A stretch of 64,000 bases of DNA from Carya illinoinensis (taxonomy: Eukaryota > Streptophyta > Magnoliopsida > Fagales > Juglandaceae), in assembly GCF_018687715.1 (NCBI RefSeq), contig NC_056762.1:34646864-34710863 (forward strand). The letters are read 5' to 3'. This document shows positions 13,460 to 26,204 of this stretch, one piece after another. Under the pieces are notes generated by a model. It saw nothing but the letters and a program-made list of their open reading frames with translations, did no database searches and was not told where the DNA came from. Both the position numbers and the translations under genes were made by a program. Positions within the stretch are counted from its first letter, which is position 1. Each line of letters starts with the position of its first letter.

Positions 13460-16400
13460 ACAAGCAAAAATAAATGGTTTTTAGATAGTGGATGTTCAAG
13501 ACACATGATGGGAGACAAGACTAAGTTTTTTTTATCTTAGATCTAAAGAAGAAGAACACGTGACATTTGGAAACAATTCGAAAGGAAAAATCGTGGGAAT
13601 AAGTAAAATTGGTAATAAATCTTCTCTTATAATTGAAGATATTCTACTTGTTGAAAGTTTAAAACATAATCTTTTAAGCATAAATCAATTATGTGATAAA
13701 GGATTTACAGTTACTTTCAAAATGAATAAATGCATTATTTTGAATGATCATGATTGTAATATTATTTTTATTACTTTTAGAAACAATAATGTTTATACAA
13801 TTGATTTTGAAGAAATTATCTCACAAGATACTATTTATTTTTCAGATCAAAATGAAACTAGTTGGCTATGGCATAGAAGACTAGGTCATACCAACATGGA
13901 ACTTATTTCTAAACTTTCAAAAAATGATCTTGTGGGAGGTTTACTAAAAACAAATTTTCTTAAAGACAAAATTTATTATGCATGTCAATTTGGTAAACAA
14001 ACAAAAATTTCTTTTAAAATCAAGAAACATATTTCCACTACTAGACCATTGCAACTTATACACATGGATCTTTTTGGACCAAATAAAGTTGCAAGGAAGA
14101 AAATATTATGCATTTGTTATTGTTGATAATTTCTCTAGATATACTTGGGTCATCTTTCTTATTCAAAAAAATAAGGCACATAATGCCTTTACCAAATTAT
14201 GTAAGAGAATTTAAAATGAAAAAGGCTATAGTATTTTAAGTATCCGAAGTGATAGGGGAAAATAGTTTGTTAATAAAAATATTGAAACATTTTGTGATGA
14301 AAATGGTTTTGTGCATAATTTTTCTGCTCCTCGAATTCCTCAACAAAATGGGGTAGTAGAGAGGAAAAATAGATCTATTCAAGAGATGGCAAGAACAATG
14401 CTCAATGAGAACAACTTGCTTAGTTATTTTTGGACCGAAACGGTAAGTACTACATGTTATATTATAAATAGAGTTATGCTAAAATCTAAGTTAGATAAAA
14501 CCTCCTATGAGTTTTGAAATGAGAAAAAACTCCAACATTGGTTACTTTCATGTATTTGGATGCAAATATTTTATTTTGAATGACAGGGATAATTTAGGCA
14601 ACTTTGATGCAAAATCTAATGAAAGTATCTTTATCGGATATTCTACTAATAGTAAAGTTTATAGATTATTCAATAAAAGGATTTTGACTGTACAAGAATC
14701 TATGCATGTAATATTTGATTAATCTAATTTTTCACTCTCCAAGAAATCTATTGATGAAAAAATAGGAGGTATAAATAACACGAAAAGTCTCAATCTCAAC
14801 AAAGAGAACACAATAAGGAAGTTCAACATGAAACCATCATGAAAGATCATCAAAATTTAATACAGTATGCAACCAAACAGTGAAAATTTGTAAAAGATCA
14901 TCTAGTGGAACAAATTTTGGGAGAACCTTCACGAGGTGTAAGTACTCGATCATCTCTTAGAAATATTTGTAATCATACTGCTTTTCTATCTCAGATTGAA
15001 CTTAAAAATATTGATGAAACACTTCTTGATAAATCTTGGATTCTAGCTATGCAAGAAGAGTTGAATCAATTTGAAAGAAATGATATTTGGACACTTATTC
15101 CTAGACCTAAAAATCATACTATTATTGGAATAAAATGAGTTTTTAGAAACAAGAAAGATGAATCCAGAATCATTACTAAAAATAAGGCTCGACTTGTAGC
15201 CCAAGGTTTCAATCAAGAAGAAGGAATCGATTATGATGAGACATATGCACCAGTCACAAGATTAAAAGCTATTCGAATGCTACTTGCATATGCTTGTTAT
15301 AAAGATTTCAAACTTTTTCAAATGGATGTTAAAAGTGCTTTCTTAAATGGTTTTATAAATGAAGAGGTATATGTTGAGCAACCTTCAGGTTTTGTAAATC
15401 ATATTTCCCCAAATTATGTTTTCAAACTCACAAAAGCACTATGTGAATTCAAACAAGCTCCTAGAGTTTGGTACGAAAGACTCAATGGTTTCTTGATTGA
15501 AAAAAGATTTTTCAAGAGAAAAAATTGACACAACTCTTTTTATTAAATATGAAAATGATGATATTTTTTTTTATTAAGATTTATGTTGAGGATATAATAT
15601 TCGGTGCTACTAATGAAAATATGTACCAAGTTTTTGCTAAGACTATACAGGAAGAATTTGAAATGAGCATGATGGTAGAACTTACATTCTTTCTCGGATT
15701 ATAAATTAAGCAAGTAAAAAGTGAGACATTCATCAATCAATCAAAATATATTAAAAAATTACTGAAAAATTTTGAGATGGAATGTGCTAAAGAAATTGGA
15801 ACACCAATGAGTCCATCAACTAAACTTGATAAAGATGAAACTGGTAAACCAGTTGACTCGAAAGTATATCGAGATATGATTGGTAGTTTATTACATTTGA
15901 CAGCCAGTAAACTAGATATTATGTTTAGTGTGTGCTTGTGTGCACGCTTTCAATCATCTCCAAAAGAATCACATTTAATTACAGTTAAGTTTATTCTTAG
16001 ATATCTTAGTGGTACAATTAACCTAGGGTTATGGTACCCTAAGCACACATTTTTCGATTTAATCAACTACACAGATGCTGATTATGCTGGTTGTAAAATA
16101 GATCGAAAAAACACTAGTGGGGCATGTCATTTCTTAGGTCATACACTAGTTTCCTAGTTTAGTAAAAAATAAAATTCTGTTGCACTATCTACTGCTGAGG
16201 CAGAATATGTTGCTACGGGTAATTGTTGTGCTCAAGTTCTTTACATGAAGCAACAACTTGAAGATTTTAAACTCATGTATAATCACATTCCAATCAAATG
16301 TGATAATACAATTACTATAAATTTTTCAAAGAACCTGATACAACATTCTAAAACTAAGCATATTGAAATAAGATATTATTTTCTTCGAGATCATGTGCAG

Positions 16401-16535
16401 AAAGGCGATATAGTATTAGAGTTCACAAACACACACAATCAGTTAGCAGATATTTTTACTAAACCTTTACCAGAAGATAAATTATGTATGATTAGAAGAG
16501 AAATTAGTATGATACATGCTATGAATATCTCTTAA
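13460..16535 (+). pseudogene. copia pol: protease, integrase, RT and RNase H remnants
   Basis: Blocks in order: protease LDSGCSRHM (near 13481); the Ile/Gly-rich protease-integrase linker (13560-13850); the GAG-pre-integrase HRRLGH motif (near 13870); integrase pieces (14041-14520) including RIPQQNGVVERKN; the linker to RT (14905-15138); RT with MDVKSAFLNG (near 15322); and RNase H (15870-16535) with YTDADYAG and the C-terminal DIFTKPLP. The RT catalytic box reads YVED (15582-15593) instead of YVDD, which should weaken or abolish polymerisation. Several frameshifts and stops separate the blocks. Confidence 0.88.
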
Positions 16536-16583
16536 AAGATAGACTAGAGTCAATAAAAATAGAGAGAGATTTTTTAAATACTT

Positions 16584-17010
16584 TTACATAAACTTAAAAT
16601 TATTAGTCTCATGTTTGAGATGCTCATTCTCTTCATACAATATTATGACATTCTTATCCATGGAAACCGGCAAGCGGAATGAAAAATCTAATAGAGATTT
16701 CAACTGTTTATTGTTCTGCCGAATGATTCATTCTCTTGTGTGAGATTCTTGAACAATTTGTTGAAGTACAATTGAGCTTTTCAATTTCATAATTTCTGAC
16801 TTGTAGCCGCTGGGAAAAAGCAACAATAGAGGAAGAGTAGCGAGTCCCGAGACTCACCAAGTCATAGATAGCATCGGAATCTAACTTATTAGCCAAATTA
16901 TTATTTTCTTGCTGCAACATGGCATCAATGGAAGCTACAGAAAGGACAGGAGGTTGAGGTGTAGAATACCACATGGATGGATCTAGAGAAATATTAGCAG
17001 AATGAGCCAT
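16584..17010 (-). pseudogene. Antisense accessory ORF of the copia element (frameshifted copy)
   Basis: Runs opposite to gag-pol, between RNase H and the 3' LTR. Reading from the ATG at 17010, the first 80 or so residues are open and contain LVSLGTRYSS followed by IVAFSQRLQ. Two frameshifts follow. Correcting for them by eye recovers VLQQIVQES, LKSLLDFSFR and a C-terminus ending KFM then TAA at 16584-16586. Every block aligns, in order and with almost the same total length (427 against 429 nt), with the intact antisense ORF at 60657-61085. No known domain is recognised; the protein is polar, and its C-terminal half looks helical and may be a coiled coil. Function unknown. Confidence 0.75.
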
Positions 17011-17113
17011 TGAGAAAAGAATTGAAAGTTTAAAGTTAGAATGTTGAAGGAATGCAGATGAGTTATAGAGATGAGAAGAAAATTTGATACAGATTGGATG
17101 AACTTTAAGACTG

Positions 17114-17122
17114 ATTTTATAG
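17114..17122 (-). promoter_or_regulatory. TATA box of the antisense ORF in the copia element
   Basis: CTATAAAAT on the minus strand lies 104 bp upstream of the antisense ATG. The leader between them has a pyrimidine-rich TTCTTCTCATCTC tract and an ATCTGCATTC word. Both also occur at matching positions upstream of the homologous ORF at 60657-61085. Confidence 0.55.
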
Positions 17123-17550
17123 ATATAGCATAAAGAATAAGACAAGCTATCATTCAAGTCAAGGAGTAATGTGATTTTTTTTTACTGATCGGTGAAAATG
17201 ACATTTTTTAAAAAATTCGGAGCTTTCAATCTCGTTTGTCAACAATATCAGGCGATTTTTTTTAAATCTCCAGCCACACTTGTTATGTCATGGACGGATC
17301 CATTTTTTTAACTATCTACAGTTTCTACTAATGCACCGTTTTCTTCAATCCATTTACTTGTTGCGGATCTTTTTTAATGATGCCAAAAGGGGGAGAAGTG
17401 TTAGACCATTAACATTGTTTGAATTAGTAAACTTGTTATATATGCTTGGAATTATATTCATATTTTTGCTTGAAAAACTAACGCACATTATCAGGGAGAG
17501 CTTAAGTATTAATACAGGTTTCAAGTTCTATCAAGTATTTGTTATCATCG

Positions 17551-17563
17551 AAAAGTGAGAGAT
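17551..17563 (+). other. Polypurine tract next to the 3' LTR
   Basis: GAAAAGTGAGAGA lies immediately 5' of the 3' LTR. A stronger purine run, AAAAGGGGGAGAAG (17385-17398), lies about 165 bp further upstream and could be a central or alternative tract. Confidence 0.55.
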
Positions 17564-18863
17564 TGTTGAACCCAAGGTTTCAAACTTTATGTAATTATAT
17601 ATTTACACATGGATTTTGATGATAACAAATGAATTCAAAGAATAAAGAAGTTTCAAACTCAAGTTGTCTATACAATGGAGTCAAGCACATCAAAAAAATA
17701 AACATGAGCAAGAATGGGACAAGTTCACATTAAAGTCATAGAGTAATGTTGTAAATCTCTTAAAAATTTGAAATTAGGATTAAGACTCAAAATTAATTTT
17801 TTTTTATCATAAATCATTAAAATACATTTTCCACATGTGCATGAATATTTTGAAAATTAAATTTGAAAATTTTGAAAAATGATTGATTGTCATCTTTCAC
17901 ATGTGCATTACATGATTAAAGGTTTGAATTTTGAAAATATTAAAAATGATTGATTGTCATCTTTCACATGTATATATTTTATTTGAATATTTTCAAAAGT
18001 GATTGATTTTTTTTTTACTTATGCAAAAGGTAGATGATTTTGTTTAAAAATTTGAAAAGTAAAGTATGCTCATTTTGTCATATGCAAAAAGTAAAAAAAA
18101 TTAGATTTAAAATATTTGAAAAGCAAAGTATGCTCCTTTTGTCATATGTCAAAAGTAAAAGATTATGTTTGAAGTTTTTAAAAAATAAATGATGTTGTCT
18201 TTGACAATTGAAAAAGAAGAACTTTTTATTTGAATTTTTTGAAAAAGTGAATGATGTTGTTTTTAACATGTGAATCTTTTTAAATTTGAATATGAAGTCT
18301 CATATGCCTATAAATAGATCATTTGAGAGCTTCACATTTATAACACCAAGAGCATGCAGCCTTAATCCTTGTTCATTTTGAGAAAGATATAGTTTGCGTT
18401 GTATTGTTCTTATTTCACTCATTAAGAAATGTTTTCTGATAACCTACCTACTATCAACTCTTGTATCAATAAAATGGTGTGTATAACTCTTGTGCGTGTA
18501 GAAAATGTTATACACAAGAAATAATTGAATCACCACGTGTAAGGTGATTGCAAGTGTAGATGGTGTTCTACACGAATCCTTTGTGGCGGTATTGTTCAAA
18601 GGTGTAATAGGTTTCTATCTCCACTTGAAGGAGATTGAATAGTGAATTTGGGGATCTTCAAGGGGTAGCTTGAGGCGAGGACGTAGGCAGTGGGGCTGAA
18701 CCTCGTTAACATACTGAGTTTGCTTCTCTCTTACCCTTACTCTTTATATTTATTGTTGTTTTGTATTTTGTTTATATTTTATATTGTATATTTGATTTAT
18801 AATTGTTATTTTTTTAAATACAACTCGATTCACCGCCCTCTTGTGTTAGTCATCTGGGCAACA
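17564..18863 (+). repeat. 3' LTR of the SIRE/Tork-like copia element
   Basis: Begins TGTTGAACCC and ends GGGCAACA. It parallels 10433-11694 throughout, but with substitutions, a deletion around 18355 and small insertions. Confidence 0.9.
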
Positions 18864-21800
18864 ATTGATAAAAATTGGTGTTGAGATCTAAGGTGGTTAG
18901 CCATGAGATTCTGAATCTTTGACGCCATAAAATTTCTTTATTCTTCAATTGTTCCTGGAGATTAAATTGAAATTATTTTTCTCTTGCCAGATTTTGTGAG
19001 GATGGGATACTGCACTGTATTTCAAGATGCTCACTTTCAATTTATTGAATGTTGACATGAATTTTCCCAAAATGGACTTTGTTCTAGTGTTTGAGTGCGT
19101 CTTTTATGGCATTGAGTTTTTTGCATAGTATATAAGCTAGAATTCATGTGAAATGTTTGCTCTATACTTCTTAGAATATTATTATTTGACCAAGTAGTTC
19201 ATAAATCCAGAATTCTTCAAACTTAAACGAATATGCCCATTGCTGGTGAACTATAGGTTTTAAAAGTAGTAGATAGTGATCCAATGTAGAAGAAGTCAGA
19301 TGTTGCAATATGGCATCTAGGAATAACAGTCTTCATTGTCGGTTTACGATACCACAATCTAGTCTTTCATGTATAAGTGTACTACCTTGTCTATTGTTAG
19401 TCCACGTAAATGAAGGGCTATGAAACTGATATCAATTAATCTTTGACTTTCCATAAGATTCCTCTATCCTCCAGTACAGATGGATATGAAAGGGCGCCCC
19501 ACTAACTTTTCAAATTGGTTGAGTAGGTCATTAAAGTCACCTATACATGAACACCGTGATCCCGAGAATGCTTTGAAAATTGAATCCAAAAATTTTCAAA
19601 AACTTGCTTTAAATGCCACTGAGCAAGAGCATATACAAATGTAACTAGCCAAGGATGATAAGGAGGATCAGAGTAAATCAAAATAGAGATAGCATTCATA
19701 TTAATATTAATAGATTCAATATCTACACCTAGATGCCATAAAAGCATAAGGTTTTCTTTCTTTCAAGAGGTTGAAAATTTATAAAATAGTAGGAGCCAAG
19801 ACTATTCACAATAGATAAGGTGCTTTCTACAAGCATCATGATTTCTGACAAAAAGATGATATCAGAAATATATTTTCTAATATTTTCCCTTAGAGATCGG
19901 ATTGCTTTGGGTCGGACGAGTCCCCAACAATTCCAAACTATTGTCTTCATTTAGCTGGTGGAGGCATTTTTGAGCTTGCCTCTTCAATTTTTTAGATTTT
20001 TCAGACATGATTGAGTGTGACCTAAGGTACGAGGTAGACCTTGAATGCTCCTTGAATTTTTTTAATTTTTCCCATAGATCTGGATTGCATTTCCAATGGC
20101 ATGAAAGCCAAAGTTGAGTCATCTATGATGGAATCATGAATATCTTATGTTGGTTCATTGGCCTCACTTGTGGATTGATTTTTTTGTTGCTTTTTCTTTA
20201 ATGGTTGTGGGTCATCAGGTGTGGGGGGAATGCATTGCCTTTTAGTAAGCCTTTCATAGTTGAATAAAGTCGAGTGGGAAGCCTCTGTGGAAGCAGCTGT
20301 GCTATTGGAACAGATCACATTTTCAGTAATGTCTATTGGTATAAATTGTGGGCTTGGAAAAATTGGACTGCTCGATTTGGGTTGGGTAGCTAATTGGACT
20401 TGTTTATTTAGAAATACGCCTTGTAGAATAAAGTTAGAGAAAATAGAGATGGGCTCACTGTGTTGGGCCGAGAGATGATGGGTCTTGTGCTTGGCTTGTT
20501 GTGCCTGATACACTAGCACTACTGATTGCATCTGTCTCCAATGTGAACGTCAGGCAAGCTTCTTTGTAGCTGTTAAACAAGATAAATTCCCTTCTTGTGG
20601 TGTCGAATCGGTTAGGGAATGGAAGAAGACTATAATTATCCCCCTTTGATGAGAGGTTTGATCTAAATCTTACTCTGATCAGGCTAGGGATGGTTGGTGC
20701 CAATGGATTGATTTCAGGTGAGTAAATATTCTGCAACAGTAGATCATTGCCACGTATAGCAGAAAAATGCATCGAAATTGCCAAGTGCTGAGAGGTTTCC
20801 AACTATTGAACTGATGAGTGGTTCTTAAAAGCAAACCCGATGCTTTCATGACTTTTTCCACAAGTGAGTTCTGTAGAGTTAATCACTAGAAAATCATCAT
20901 TCTATACATCTTGTGTATACTCCACCATTTTCCCTCTCCCCTTTGCATTTTGTGATGAAATTTGTTGATTCTTGATCTGAATGGTTTCTCTGGTTAAATG
21001 GGTCTGTTGTGAGGTTGGCATGTTGAGATCCCAATGATTATGTGGAAGGAAGCTTTTGTGAAAATGGTTGTTAAGATCATATTAGTGGAGAGGGACAAAT
21101 GCGGTCCTTATGCTTAATTTGGGATTTTTGGATTTGTGGGTGCGGTTTGCTAAGTTAGGGACGAGTTGGGATTGTCAGCTTGACGTCATGAGCAAAATGG
21201 AAGATGTGTGGGAATGGTTTTTAGGAAAGTGTAGAAAATTTGAGAATGGCCAAACCTTCCACAAGCATAGCAAAAATCCAACAATCTTTTGTATTTAAAT
21301 GATACCCATGTATCTATGTTGTAGGCTCTTGGGAGAGTGAAACCTTGTTTCAATAGAATGTTGTTGTCGATCTCAACTTTAATCCTGATAAACTTTTTGC
21401 ATGTAATCCCAAATTGGGTGTGTGCTTCTACATCTAGTAAGTTGTCCAAAGCTTTCCCAATATGTGTAGCATTGTTATAAGTCATGTGGTCAAACGGAAG
21501 GCTATGTATCTGCACAAAAAAGGCTGAGTGGTTCAGACCAATTTCCTACAAAGTAGATCCTGGTGGCCACAGTTTAAGAATGAGTAGGTGTTCTTTGAAG
21601 TTCCTGGGGCTTGGTTGAGAACTTTGTTTTTGTCTTGAGGGGACTGGAAAGTGAATAAAAACATATGTGCTTCTAGGTTCTATTATATATTTTTATATGA
21701 AGTTCCATGCTACTTTTATGCTTGCATTAATTGGAAGTCTGCTCAATGGATGTGCTGCAGCAAGACGCCCCACCATTTCAAATTCTGATTTTTTTTTTTC

Positions 21801-21990
21801 TTTTGCTTCTTCCATTGCAAGTTCTAGCTTGAGATCCTGTCATGAGAGGGCTTCAATTTGTGATATTAGCGAATCAATTTCCATTTAGATGGAAATTGTA
21901 GTTGAGATCTGAGTTGGGATTTTAGTAGTGTAAGAAAGACTTCATGGAAGAGTGGGGATTCACTAGGAAGTAAAGGGAGACTCTAGAGAA
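18864..21990 (-). pseudogene. LINE-A, 5' half: ORF1 and endonuclease remnants
   Basis: Continuation of the minus-strand LINE split by the copia element. From its 5' end: an ORF1 start at about 21884 (MEIDSLISQIEAL, broken by early stops), a nucleic-acid-binding region (21515-21186) ending in a zinc-knuckle-like CYACGRFGHS, and an ORF1 tail (20802-20145). ORF2 then begins near 19950 with the endonuclease start VWNCWGL and has the catalytic-region motif GDFND near 19537. The order ORF1, endonuclease, RT, zinc finger, RNase H is that of plant L1-like LINEs. Multiple stops and frameshifts make it inactive. Confidence 0.82.
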
Positions 21991-22161
21991 AGACATGGCT
22001 ACGGTATGTAAATGGAAATTCATTTATGTAATTTTGATTTCTTATGATCTTTCAACTAAATGAATTATATTTATTATATTTTTAATTATTATTTGTTTCA
22101 TGTTGTTAAAGGATACATGAATAAGTAAAAACTAATAAATAAATTTTTAATAATGGTTAAA

Positions 22162-22624
22162 CACAAAGTATGGTTGAAACTGCAAGGTTGGAAGTGCAAT
22201 ATATTTTCTCAATGAGGAAAAGAGATATTGCTTAAAGCAGTAGCTTTAGATATTCCATCTTATGCCATGAGTTGTTTTAAACTTTCTCATAAGTTGTGTG
22301 TTGAACTAGAGGGTATGATAGCCAGTTATTGGTGGGGGCAAAAAAAAAAGGAAAGAAAGATCCATTGGGCTAGATGGCATGGTATGTGTACACCTAAATC
22401 TATTGTAGTTTTAAGATTCAAATATTTAGAAATCTTCAATATGGCTATGTTAGCTAAGTAAGGTTGAAGGCTTCTTCAATATAAGGATGGTTTGTTCTAC
22501 AAGGTTTACAATGCTAGGTACTTCTATAATACTTCTCTTTTTGAGGCTTCCCTTGGTAGTTCACCCTCTTTTGCTTAGAGAGGGATATTGGAGGCTAAGA
22601 ATCTGTTACTCAAGGGGGGAGATG
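22162..22624 (+). pseudogene. LINE-B, 5' part: post-RT coding remnant
   Basis: A 5'-truncated plus-strand LINE starts here, just after the 13-bp target duplication AATAATGGTTAAA (22149-22161, repeated at 28905-28917). Translation gives the segment after RT (AVALDIPSYAMSCFKL, ASYWWGQ, HWARW) up to EAKNLLLKGG. There the Ale copia element interrupts; coding resumes in the same sense at 27307. Confidence 0.85.
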
Positions 22625-22908
22625 TGAGAAGATTTTAGACAGTAATGGAAAACCACATCAAATTGCATATGGCGTAGGAGATTCTATTATATAGAAACTT
22701 TACAGGTATGTAAACGTTCCATACACTATTAAAGTTGTACATGCTATACAAGAAAAGATGATTATACATTCTATAATTAGAACAAATCAGTTCCTACATC
22801 TATGATTCTTTACATTACCATATATTGCTCCCTTGATATCAGCCTTGATTCTCTCCTTGATATCTATCGTAATTATCTCCAGAGAACAAGTCTATGTGAT
22901 CTCCAACA
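22625..22908 (-). repeat. 3' LTR of the Ale-like copia element
   Basis: 284 bp; plus-strand reading begins TGAGAAGATTTTA and ends TCTCCAACA. Nearly identical to 27023-27306. Confidence 0.95.
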
Positions 22909-25900
22909 CCCCCCCTCAAGTTAAGCGTAGTTGGCAACACGCGAAACTTGGATCTAAATAGCTGAAATAGGGGACGGAATGGGCTTTTGGTGAATATGTT
23001 TGCAATTTGCAAGTGTGACGGTACATGTTTAATGTTTAAAACACCATTGTAGACTAATTCTCGAACAAAGTGAATATCGATATCAATATGTTGAGACCTT
23101 TTCAAGCAACTGGATTTCAACTCATGAAGATTGCACTGGTGTTATCACAGAGTAATATCGGCTGCTATTTTGTCTGAATTTGCAAATCATGACGGATGTT
23201 CAACATCCATTAACTTCAGCTGCGGTTAGTGCTAATGCTCGGTATTCTAATTCCGCAGAAGATCGAGACACTGTGAATTGCTTTTTAGAAGTCCATGACA
23301 CTAAATTGTTTCCAATAAAAATTGCATAACTAGATGTTGATCTACTTGTATCAAGGCAGCCAGCCCTATCGGTATCAAAGTATACCGAGATATCTAAATT
23401 GTTGGATGGGTTGATATGGAGACCAAAATGAAGAGTGCCTTTAACATATCGGAGAATTCTTTTAACGGCTTGAAAGTGTTGATCTCTTGGTGCATGCATG
23501 AATTGACTCATTGAATTCACTGCATGTGTAATATTCGGCCTTGTAATTGTTAAGTACTGCAGTGCACCAACCAAAGATCAATAAGTAGTCGGCGAATTAA
23601 ATAAAGAACCAATAGCATTTAAATGAGTGGAGACAACCATTGGTGTTGCAATTGGCTTTGAATCGAGTAAGTCAGCACGAAGAAGAACATCTCTTGCATA
23701 CTTCATTTGACTGAGGAAGATTCCAGTTTTTGAATGAGTAACTTCTAGTCTCAAAAAATAATTTAAGTTGCCAATGTCCTTCATGGAGAATTCTTGCTGT
23801 AGTTTTTCAATGAAATTGTCAATAAGAGTCTTGTGGCTTCCTGTGATGACAATGTCATCAACGTATAAGAGTAAGTAAATAATACCATTAGCCGATGAAT
23901 GGACAAATAGGCTAGAATCTGACTTGCTACAAGTAAAACCAATGGTAAGTAAGAATTTGCTAAATCGATGAAACCATGCTCTCGGGACTTTCTTCAAGCC
24001 ATAAATAGCCTTTTTGAGATGACAAACATGATTTGGGTGAGAAGCATCAATATATCCTGGTGGTTGTTTTATATAGACCTCTTCTTGTAGAAGACCATGT
24101 AAGAAGGGATTTTTAACATCAAGTTGACTTATGATCCAGCCACAAGAGACTGCGATGGATAGAACAATTCTTACTGTTGATGCTCGAACAACTGGGCTGA
24201 ATGTATCATTAAAATCAAGTCCATAGAGTTGAGTTTAGCCTTTAGCAACAAGGCGAGCTTTGAGCCTATCAATAGTTCCATCCGAATGATATTTGGTTCG
24301 AAAGACCCATTTTGATCCAACGACATTTGTGGAGGGTGGTCTTTGAACTAGGTCTCATGTGTGATTGAGCTTGAGAGCATGAATTTCTTCATTCATTGCA
24401 GCGAGCCATTCTGGAGTTTTGGTAGCACTTTTGAGAATCATTTCGGTTCCTTCATTACTAGTAGTGATGATAGTAAAGGAGAAGATGGAACTTGACAAAC
24501 ATAATTGTAATGTTTTGACTTTGATATACCAGCTTTGCCATGAGTTTTCATAGGATGAGAATTCTGATTTGAAGAATTCAAAATTGGTGGAGGCTGCATA
24601 GCTGATACATTCTCAGTTGCTAAATTACTTATAGAAGGCAAAGACATTGATGATACTCAAGAACTGTCCAACTCCAAGGCACATGATTTACATGGCCGAG
24701 ACTCAATTTCTTGTGGTAATGGTTGGGAACCTGCAAAAGGATTAGTACCAGGCAAGGAAGAATTTGATATGCAGGGATCATGAAAGGAAATGAAATCTGA
24801 TAAGGCTTGAGAGGGTTGCTGATTAGAAGACGAAGATGGAAATATTGTCTCATCAAATCGTGCATGCCTAGTTACAAAAACTCGATGTGTTGTAGGATCT
24901 AAACACCGAAATCCTTTATAGAAAAAATTGTATCCGAGAAAGATGCAAGGAAGACTTCTTGGCTCAAATTTATGTTTAGCATAGTCACACAAATATGGAA
25001 AGCACAGGCAGCCAAAGGTGCGAAACATAGCATAAGTAGGGGACTTACCATACAGAATTTCAAATGGGGAGAACTCATTCAAGATAGGTGTAGGCAAACG
25101 ATTAGTAGTATACATGGTTGTACTAAAAGCTTTAACCCAAAAATGAAGAGGAACATTAGCATGAAAAAGCATTGTGAGGCCTATTTCAGTAAGGTGCCTA
25201 TGTTTCCTCTTGGCTCTACCATTTTGAGATGGTGTATTGAGGCAAGAAATTTGATGATGAATGCCACATTTAATTAAATGAGACTGAAAATGGTACTTGT
25301 GAATTCACCTACCCCATCATTTTGAAATTTTTTTATTTTTACCAAGAACTGATTTTCAACCAAAGTTTGAAATCTTATGAAAGTTTGATAAAAATCAGCT
25401 TTATACTTTAATGGATAGAACCAAGTGAAATGTGAGTGATCATCGATAAAAATTACATAATATCGATATCCTGAGATTGAATTTATAGGTGCTGGACCCC
25501 ATAAGTCGCAATGTTTGAGACCTAAGATATTGTTTGAGCAACTCTCACTTGCTTGAAATGGGAGTTGATGGCTTTTAGCCTTTTGACAACTAACACATAA
25601 AGATGGATTTGGCAATATAGAGGTAAGTGACAAAAGACCCTTTTTATTAAGCATGAAAAGTATTTTTGATGATAGATGGCCCAAACGAGCATGCCAAGTA
25701 TCAAAGAAATTACAAAGATTCTATTTGGTAATAACGGAAGAAAAAACATGGTTTCCACGCTTCGGTAAATAGAGGCCATCTACTCGATTATTGCTTCCTA
25801 CCACCTTCCGAGTTTGAAGATTTTGTATGACAAAATCATTTGTCAACAGAGAAAGGAAAATCATTTGTAAGCTTGCTGACAGATAATAGATTTTTGATTA

Positions 25901-26080
25901 AATTTCGCACAATAAGAACATCATTTAATGTAAGAGAAGGAGTAGGAGAGCATGAACCCGTGTGTGTAATGGGTAAAGATGATCCATTACCAACAATAAT
26001 TTTGTCCGTACCAGTGTAAGGTTCCATCTTATCAACTTGAGACACATATGAGGTCATGCGTGCCGATGCTCCTGTATCAG
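22839..26080 (-). pseudogene. Ale-like copia pol: protease, integrase, RT and RNase H
   Basis: In transcript order: protease DTGAS (near 26075, preceded by TAG where related elements have Trp); the protease-integrase linker (26057-25836); integrase zinc-binding and core pieces (25779-25274) with CVSCQKAKSHQ and FIDDHSHFTW; the integrase C-terminal region (25172-24657) with a proline/serine-rich linker; the RT start (about 24400-24000); the RT palm with an intact LLYVDD box and SKTGIFLSQ (23997-23578); and RNase H (23574-23200) with the continuation to 22839 (VPSHLQIANIFTK). Stops and frameshifts separate the pieces. Confidence 0.88.
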
Positions 26081-26204
26081 TATACTAGTCAGCAGTGTCG
26101 TTGCTAATTGTGCAATTTGCAAGTGCTTCAACAAGATGTGCATCATTTTTTGTGTATATGTTTTTGCAGTCCATGGCATAGTGCCCTTCTTCACAGCATA
26201 TTTG

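Larger units (their letters stand above)
10433..18863 (+). mobile_element. Ty1/copia LTR retrotransposon (SIRE/Tork-like), degenerate
   Basis: An 8.4-kb element in the order 5' LTR, tRNA-Met primer site, gag, protease, integrase, RT, RNase H, antisense ORF, polypurine tract, 3' LTR. The domain order places it in Ty1/copia. The LDSGCSRHM protease motif and the long gag with a coiled-coil extension suggest the SIRE/Tork side. Coding regions carry several stops and frameshifts. It sits inside LINE-A: LINE coding remnants end at 10432 and resume at 18864. Flanking bases GTGAT and (A)TTGAT are only approximately duplicated. Confidence 0.9.
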
